Below the pieces are notes generated by a model. It was not told where the DNA came from and did no database searches. It saw nothing but the letters and a program-made list of their open reading frames with translations. The translations under genes and the position numbers were made by a program. Positions 1 to 3,768 of a DNA stretch of 6,527 nucleotides are shown piece after piece. The DNA lies in NCBI GenBank assembly GCA_002311925.1, contig DCAK01000116.1, positions 39,073-45,599 on the forward strand. The letters are read 5' to 3'. The stretch is from Planctomycetes bacterium UBA1135. Its GTDB lineage: Bacteria > Planctomycetota > UBA1135. How positions within the stretch are numbered: position 1 is the first letter of the stretch; every line of letters begins with the position of its first letter.

Positions 1-19
1 CGGGGGAACAAGATGCTGG

Positions 20-61
20 AAAAAGGAGAAGGGCGACCCAGCCGAAGGCCAAGCCGCCCTT
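20..61 (-). terminator. Rho-independent-type terminator ending the operon
   Basis: In the minus-strand transcript, positions 61 to 29 fold into a 15-bp stem with a 3-nt loop (arms AAGGGCGGCUUGGCC and GGCUGGGUCGCCCUU, loop UUC), with every position paired if four G-U wobbles are allowed. A 4-nt spacer (CUCC) then leads into U5 at 24-20. The hairpin begins 19 nt after the lipoprotein stop codon. On the plus strand the four wobbles become A-C mismatches, so the structure is polar and favours minus-strand termination. The U-tract is short and slightly displaced, so efficiency is uncertain. Confidence 0.8.
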
Positions 62-80
62 GCAAATGCCGTTCAACGCT

Positions 81-3000
81 CTACCAAGCGAAGGGAATCT
101 TCAAGATTTCCAGCTTGGGCCGCTCACTGCTCAGGGTCAGGGACCCACTATCGGCGCTGATGTTGAATGTGACCCGGTAGCGGAGGAACCTCATGCCCTC
201 CAATCCTGTAGAAGCTCCCGGATGTTCGGACAATTCCGTGGTCCATGCCGTGGCGGCGCCTTCATCCGGCAAGTGGGGAGTGCTTCCTTCTGGGGCGCCT
301 TGGAACTCAATCAAGACCGTGGCGGTATCCGGAAGCCTATCCTTGTCGTTGCTGGTTGAAATCCGAAAGAATTTCTCGCGGAGCGTCCAAGTGCCCGAAC
401 TCGGTGGAAGGCCATCCACGACCTGGGTGGACAAGGTCAGGGTGCCGCTGGTCAGGAGGGCATCCGTGATTCCATAAGCCACGGGGGAATTGAGTCCGTC
501 GTCGATTTCCAGGTCATACCCCTCGAGAAGTGTGGGGTTGTACGTGAACTGGGGAATCAGGGCTGCCTGGAAGAGAGCCTCGGCTCCTGGAAGGATGAAG
601 CTGTATCCGCTGATGGACCCCGTGGTTCCCAAGGTCCCTGTCAGAAGGGGGGCTCCGTCATTGAGAAAGCCATTGGTGGTTTTCACGACGCCAGCTGTGA
701 CGGAAGCGTCGTCCTGGTCGGTGCCGGTGAATTGAAGGATGGATTCACCGAATTTCGGCCACCCCCCCAAACCGTCCGGGTTCCGCAAGCCCAGCATGCC
801 AGTATCCACCCAAGCACTTTGGAAGACGGATTCGTTAGAGAATAAGGGAACCAAGCAGACCGATGCAGGAGCGGTGTAACGGTCCAGAATCAGTTCAAGG
901 TTGTCCAATTGGAGGTCCCCAGAGCCGTCGAGAATGAAATTCTGGATAGCATTGTCCCAGTCTGGATCGAAGGAAATATTCACCTCGGGTCGGGGAACAT
1001 GGATTTGAATGACGCCGTTGCCTCCAGCGCCGCCCCGGCCCACCATGAACTGGCTGTTGCCGTCCCAACCATTCCTCAAGGCGTTGGCGTCTCCCGTCAC
1101 GGTGGCATCCGGATTCAATTGAGACATGGCCCAACCCCTTCGGCCCCCGATGGCTTGGATGATGTCGGCCTCGGGCATGTTGGCGATGTTGCCGCCTCCT
1201 CCCAACTCGATTTCATCCATGTCCAGCCCGGTGGCGCTTTGGAGGATGATGTGCCCCCCTGAGCCTCCTCCGGAACCCGAAACCTGGGTTCCCATGCTCA
1301 GGATGTTCTCACCCCCGTGCCCCATGCCACCGTTCGCCCTCAGGGAACTGTTGGCCCGCAGAATGATGGGGCCCACGGCCTGGATTTGAAGTTGGCCTCC
1401 TCCACCCCCACCCGGGGCACCTTTGAAGTAATCAATGGTCGGCAAGCCGTAGGGAAACAAGGGATCGGGCCACATGTCGGACAAGTCCAACCACATAAGC
1501 ATGTCCGGGTCGCCATTGTTGTTCCGGGCAAGCCATTGAAGGTCGCCACCGGCGCCCCCGCCTGAGCCCGCCCAAGGGGCCGTCATCTCCCCTTCGATAA
1601 AGATCTCGTTGGAAGGGTCAAAGCGACGACCATAGAAATCATTACTGGTGTCGCCATCCGTGAAGGGGCTTGTGCCCGCTGCGCCTGGGTCGGGGCCCGC
1701 TGAGGGGTGGCCGACGTCGAAGATTGGAGGATTGAGTCCATCGGTGAAAGCCGGGTCGAAGCCGTGGCCCCCGCCAAGGCCGTTGTCATCTTGAGTCTCG
1801 TCCTGAGTCAGGTCCTCCATTCCGTAGACCCCGATGGGAGTCCCCGCCAGGGGCGAGGCCGCTGCAGTGCTGGAATCCCAGGAAGACCCGCGCAAGCCCG
1901 GTTCCGCTCCGAACGACCGGAGACTGGGATCGGTGAGGGCGGTGTGCCATCCGGGTCTGTGGTCGGGGCCGTCATTGTCAAACATGGAGGGCCACTCCAG
2001 GGGGGACCACCCATCCTTGACTCCGATGACGGGTTGCCAAGTCACCGCGACATTGGCTCCGAGGCCGAAACCGCCGCCTCCGCCTCCTGCGGCAACCCAG
2101 TGCTCGAGGTCCGGATCTGGCGCCACCTCTCCGCCAGGGCCGGCAATGGGATTGTTGAGGCCCTGCTGGAATCCGCTCTCCCCGCCACCGCCTCCTTGAA
2201 ATGGATAGAGGCCGAAAGGACCGTCTCCCGCTTCCCCGCGCAGGGTTTCCGCATTAGTCAAGTAGGACGCGTCTCCGCCATCCCCGCCCCCGCACTCCCC
2301 TTCCGCCCCCAATTCTGGGAGGTGGGGAGAATTGAGGGCGACAGGAGATTGAGCGTGTTGGCCGCTGACATCAAGGGTCCCATCCAAATCCACGGTCCCG
2401 TTCGCGCGAATCACGAGCGGATTGCTCCCAACTGCCCGGAATGTGGAACCTGCTTTCAAGGTGAAATTATTGACCTCAAGGATTCCGTCCTTGATTTCGA
2501 AAAGGTCACCTTGGGAATCGGTGATGGTGGAGGTGCCGGTGGAGGTGCCGGTGGTGTCCACTTCCAGGTAAATCCCTGAATTCAATACGAAATTCAAGTT
2601 TCCGGAAACCAATTCACCGGGGTAGTCGAAACTGGCGTTGGCTCCTGAAGTGTCCACATCCGCCAAGGGAAGCCCGAGAGGGGCTTCAAGGTCGAGATGG
2701 AGGGTGCTGGAGAAATCTTCGGTGAACTCATCCGCGGTGACATCGGCGAGGGGCCATGCATTGGCAAGCTGGTAGACCTCCTGCAGAGTGGGCAATTCGA
2801 AATCTCCGGTCACCGGGGTTTGAGTGGAACTGTTGGTTTCACCCGACAAATCGGAAAAATCAGTGCTGACCGTGAAGCGCAGGTAGCGGTCGGGAGGCAA
2901 TACCCCTGAAGCTTGGAAATGCACCAGGGCTCCCCCGCCATCGCAATTGGACAACAGAGTGAGGACACCTGGAACCGTAGCCGAGAAAGTCGGGCCGGTG

Positions 3001-3737
3001 GGTTGGTTCGAAATCGTGTCGGCGGAAATGGAAAGGGAAAGATTGGTGGTGTTCAGATTGGTCGGATTCCCATCCACGGCCTGGTCAAATCGAATGAAGA
3101 GGGCCTCACGGTCCATGCTGAACATGTTCAACCGGGAAGGATGGTCCGCCCCTGTGCCTGAAACATCACCGGCATCCTTCCAAAAAACATCGACAATTTG
3201 CGGGGGCCCGATTTCGGTATCCATGAACAGGGGTTCAGAAGGGGGAGTCGGGGTCACGAAGAACCTTGCCAACCCGATTTCAAGGGCCTTGCCCGAGATG
3301 TCCCTGAGGACGGAAGTTCCGCTCCCTGCTTCAACGGGAAGCGCAAGTTCATAGCCGTAACCGCCCGGATAGAGACCCGGATAGAAATCTTCTTCGATGA
3401 TGGGGCATGCCGGGTAGAAGAGAAGCTCGGCGGAGTCCGTTTCCGAAATGGCGAAGGTTCCGGCAACGGGTCGGCCCAGAATTGCGGTGGAGGTGGGCCG
3501 GATGATGACCGAGCTGAAACTCACGGAGGCCATGTCCACCGGATGATTGAAGAAAAGGCGAATGGGCCGATTGAGGGCCCAGACGTCCCCGTCGCTCATG
3601 TTGGCCGACAAGGCCTCGAAGGCGCCCTTGGTGGCATTTTCCGTGGCGCTTGCGGGCGAGGAATCACCGAAACATCCTGGAACCCCAAGAATGGACAGAA
3701 CAAGGACGGGGTAAAGGAGACGCGGGAATCGATTCAT
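81..3737 (-). CDS. Glycine-rich Ig-like lipoprotein, putative surface adhesin or structural protein
   Basis: This is a complete 1218-residue frame ending in TAG. The start is well fixed: an in-frame TAG lies seven codons before the ATG, with no ATG, GTG or TTG between. Residues 1-22 are a lipoprotein-type signal peptide: basic n-region (NRFPR), hydrophobic stretch, then LGVPGC with Cys22 as the likely lipidated residue. Pro at -2 is slightly off consensus. Residues 38-163 look like a Big_5-type Ig domain (IRLFFNHPVDMASV ... LRDISGK). A second sandwich probably covers 173-300. Residues 441-916 are the distinctive core: glycine runs followed by short hydrophobic strands, for example GAPGGGGGGQLQIQA and GSGGGSGGHIILQS. 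Residues 561-721 are an Asp/Pro/Trp-rich insert. Residues 1139-1218 match the end of the upstream protein in pattern. No catalytic motif or membrane helix beyond the signal is seen. The gene is last in its operon, followed by a terminator. A surface-anchored adhesive or structural role is inference only. Confidence 0.92.
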   Translation of the reverse strand: MNRFPRLLYPVLVLSILGVPGCFGDSSPASATENATKGAFEALSANMSDGDVWALNRPIRLFFNHPVDMASVSFSSVIIRPTSTAILGRPVAGTFAISETDSAELLFYPACPIIEEDFYPGLYPGGYGYELALPVEAGSGTSVLRDISGKALEIGLARFFVTPTPPSEPLFMDTEIGPPQIVDVFWKDAGDVSGTGADHPSRLNMFSMDREALFIRFDQAVDGNPTNLNTTNLSLSISADTISNQPTGPTFSATVPGVLTLLSNCDGGGALVHFQASGVLPPDRYLRFTVSTDFSDLSGETNSSTQTPVTGDFELPTLQEVYQLANAWPLADVTADEFTEDFSSTLHLDLEAPLGLPLADVDTSGANASFDYPGELVSGNLNFVLNSGIYLEVDTTGTSTGTSTITDSQGDLFEIKDGILEVNNFTLKAGSTFRAVGSNPLVIRANGTVDLDGTLDVSGQHAQSPVALNSPHLPELGAEGECGGGDGGDASYLTNAETLRGEAGDGPFGLYPFQGGGGGESGFQQGLNNPIAGPGGEVAPDPDLEHWVAAGGGGGGFGLGANVAVTWQPVIGVKDGWSPLEWPSMFDNDGPDHRPGWHTALTDPSLRSFGAEPGLRGSSWDSSTAAASPLAGTPIGVYGMEDLTQDETQDDNGLGGGHGFDPAFTDGLNPPIFDVGHPSAGPDPGAAGTSPFTDGDTSNDFYGRRFDPSNEIFIEGEMTAPWAGSGGGAGGDLQWLARNNNGDPDMLMWLDLSDMWPDPLFPYGLPTIDYFKGAPGGGGGGQLQIQAVGPIILRANSSLRANGGMGHGGENILSMGTQVSGSGGGSGGHIILQSATGLDMDEIELGGGGNIANMPEADIIQAIGGRRGWAMSQLNPDATVTGDANALRNGWDGNSQFMVGRGGAGGNGVIQIHVPRPEVNISFDPDWDNAIQNFILDGSGDLQLDNLELILDRYTAPASVCLVPLFSNESVFQSAWVDTGMLGLRNPDGLGGWPKFGESILQFTGTDQDDASVTAGVVKTTNGFLNDGAPLLTGTLGTTGSISGYSFILPGAEALFQAALIPQFTYNPTLLEGYDLEIDDGLNSPVAYGITDALLTSGTLTLSTQVVDGLPPSSGTWTLREKFFRISTSNDKDRLPDTATVLIEFQGAPEGSTPHLPDEGAATAWTTELSEHPGASTGLEGMRFLRYRVTFNISADSGSLTLSSERPKLEILKIPFAW
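84..323 (-). other. C-terminal shared module of the lipoprotein
   Basis: Residues 1139-1218. The module begins with TVLIEFQGAPEG, has a central Trp (TAWTTEL), then RFLRYRVTFNIS, and ends with LEILKIPFAW at the stop. The same order of landmarks ends the upstream protein (ILVEFRA ... DWSADL ... QFFQIRFTF ... DAFGFAW). Alternating hydrophobic and polar residues suggest a beta-rich domain. The family is not recognised. It lacks the features of LPXTG and PEP-CTERM sorting signals. Confidence 0.6.
990..2417 (-). repeat. Polyglycine / beta-strand repeat core of the lipoprotein
   Basis: Residues about 441-916. At least six segments combine a glycine run with a following hydrophobic or alternating strand. 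The clearest are GSGGGAGGDLQWLA (724-737), GAPGGGGGGQLQIQA (773-787), GSGGGSGGHIILQS (821-834) and GRGGAGGNGVIQIHV (900-914); glycine runs also occur near 515 and 550. Between them sit strand-like pieces ending in a small-residue turn, such as IILRANSSLRANGG and the entry strand LVIRANGTVDLDGTLDVSG. The repeats are degenerate and unequally spaced, and one large insert (561-721) interrupts them. The DNA shows no long exact repeat, so the repetition is at protein level. A beta-helix or polyglycine-II-like packing is inferred. Confidence 0.7.
3249..3626 (-). other. First Ig-like (Big_5/SbsA-type) domain of the lipoprotein
   Basis: Residues about 38-163. The opening strand IRLFFNHPVDMASVS corresponds to the usual 'IxLxFsepvDpaSV' pattern, with Asn-His replacing Ser-Glu. 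The domain closes with a strand containing LRDISGKAL, equivalent to the 'xDxaGNxL' end of this family. Such domains are beta-sandwich spacers or adhesive modules in bacterial surface proteins. The family call comes from pattern recognition only. Confidence 0.55.
3672..3737 (-). other. Lipoprotein signal peptide with lipobox (residues 1-22)
   Basis: The first 22 residues contain two arginines in the n-region, then a Leu/Val/Ile-rich stretch (LLYPVLVLSIL) and the motif GVPGC. Established rule: signal peptidase II cleaves before the Cys after lipidation, with Gly or Ala preferred at -1; Gly21 fits. Val at -3 also fits, while Pro at -2 is uncommon. Residues after the Cys (FGDSSPASATENATKG) form a polar Ser/Thr/Ala linker, as is usual for a tether. 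Phe at +2 and Asp at +4 give no clear inner-membrane retention signal. Confidence 0.8.
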
Positions 3738-3768
3738 GCAGGGAGAAGGAAGCTCGGACTACGAGGAC
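3738..3768 (-). promoter_or_regulatory. 31-nt intercistronic spacer without a Shine-Dalgarno
   Basis: Reading toward the lipoprotein start, the spacer ends in a pyrimidine-rich run (CTTCCTTCTCCCTGC) directly before the ATG; no GGAG, AGGA or GAGG lies at a usable distance. An in-frame TAG at 3759-3761 excludes an upstream start. The short gap and lack of a promoter-like element suggest cotranscription, with initiation by an SD-independent route or by reinitiation after the upstream TGA. Confidence 0.55.

Noticed and set aside
84..116. C-terminal beta-signal of an outer-membrane beta-barrel (the lipoprotein ends in Phe-Ala-Trp)
   Set aside because: The alternating hydrophobics and terminal aromatic resemble one, but the protein has a lipobox and no barrel-like strand series, and the paralogous end continues past the FAW.
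1707..2579. 290-codon open frame on the plus strand
   Set aside because: It is antisense to the glycine-rich core, where Gly and Pro codons read as Pro and Gly codons on the other strand and suppress stops. No domain or start signal supports it.
3753..3765. Small inverted repeat CTCG-N5-CGAG in the intercistronic gap
   Set aside because: The stem is only 4 bp with no U-tract after it; too weak to call a terminator or attenuator.
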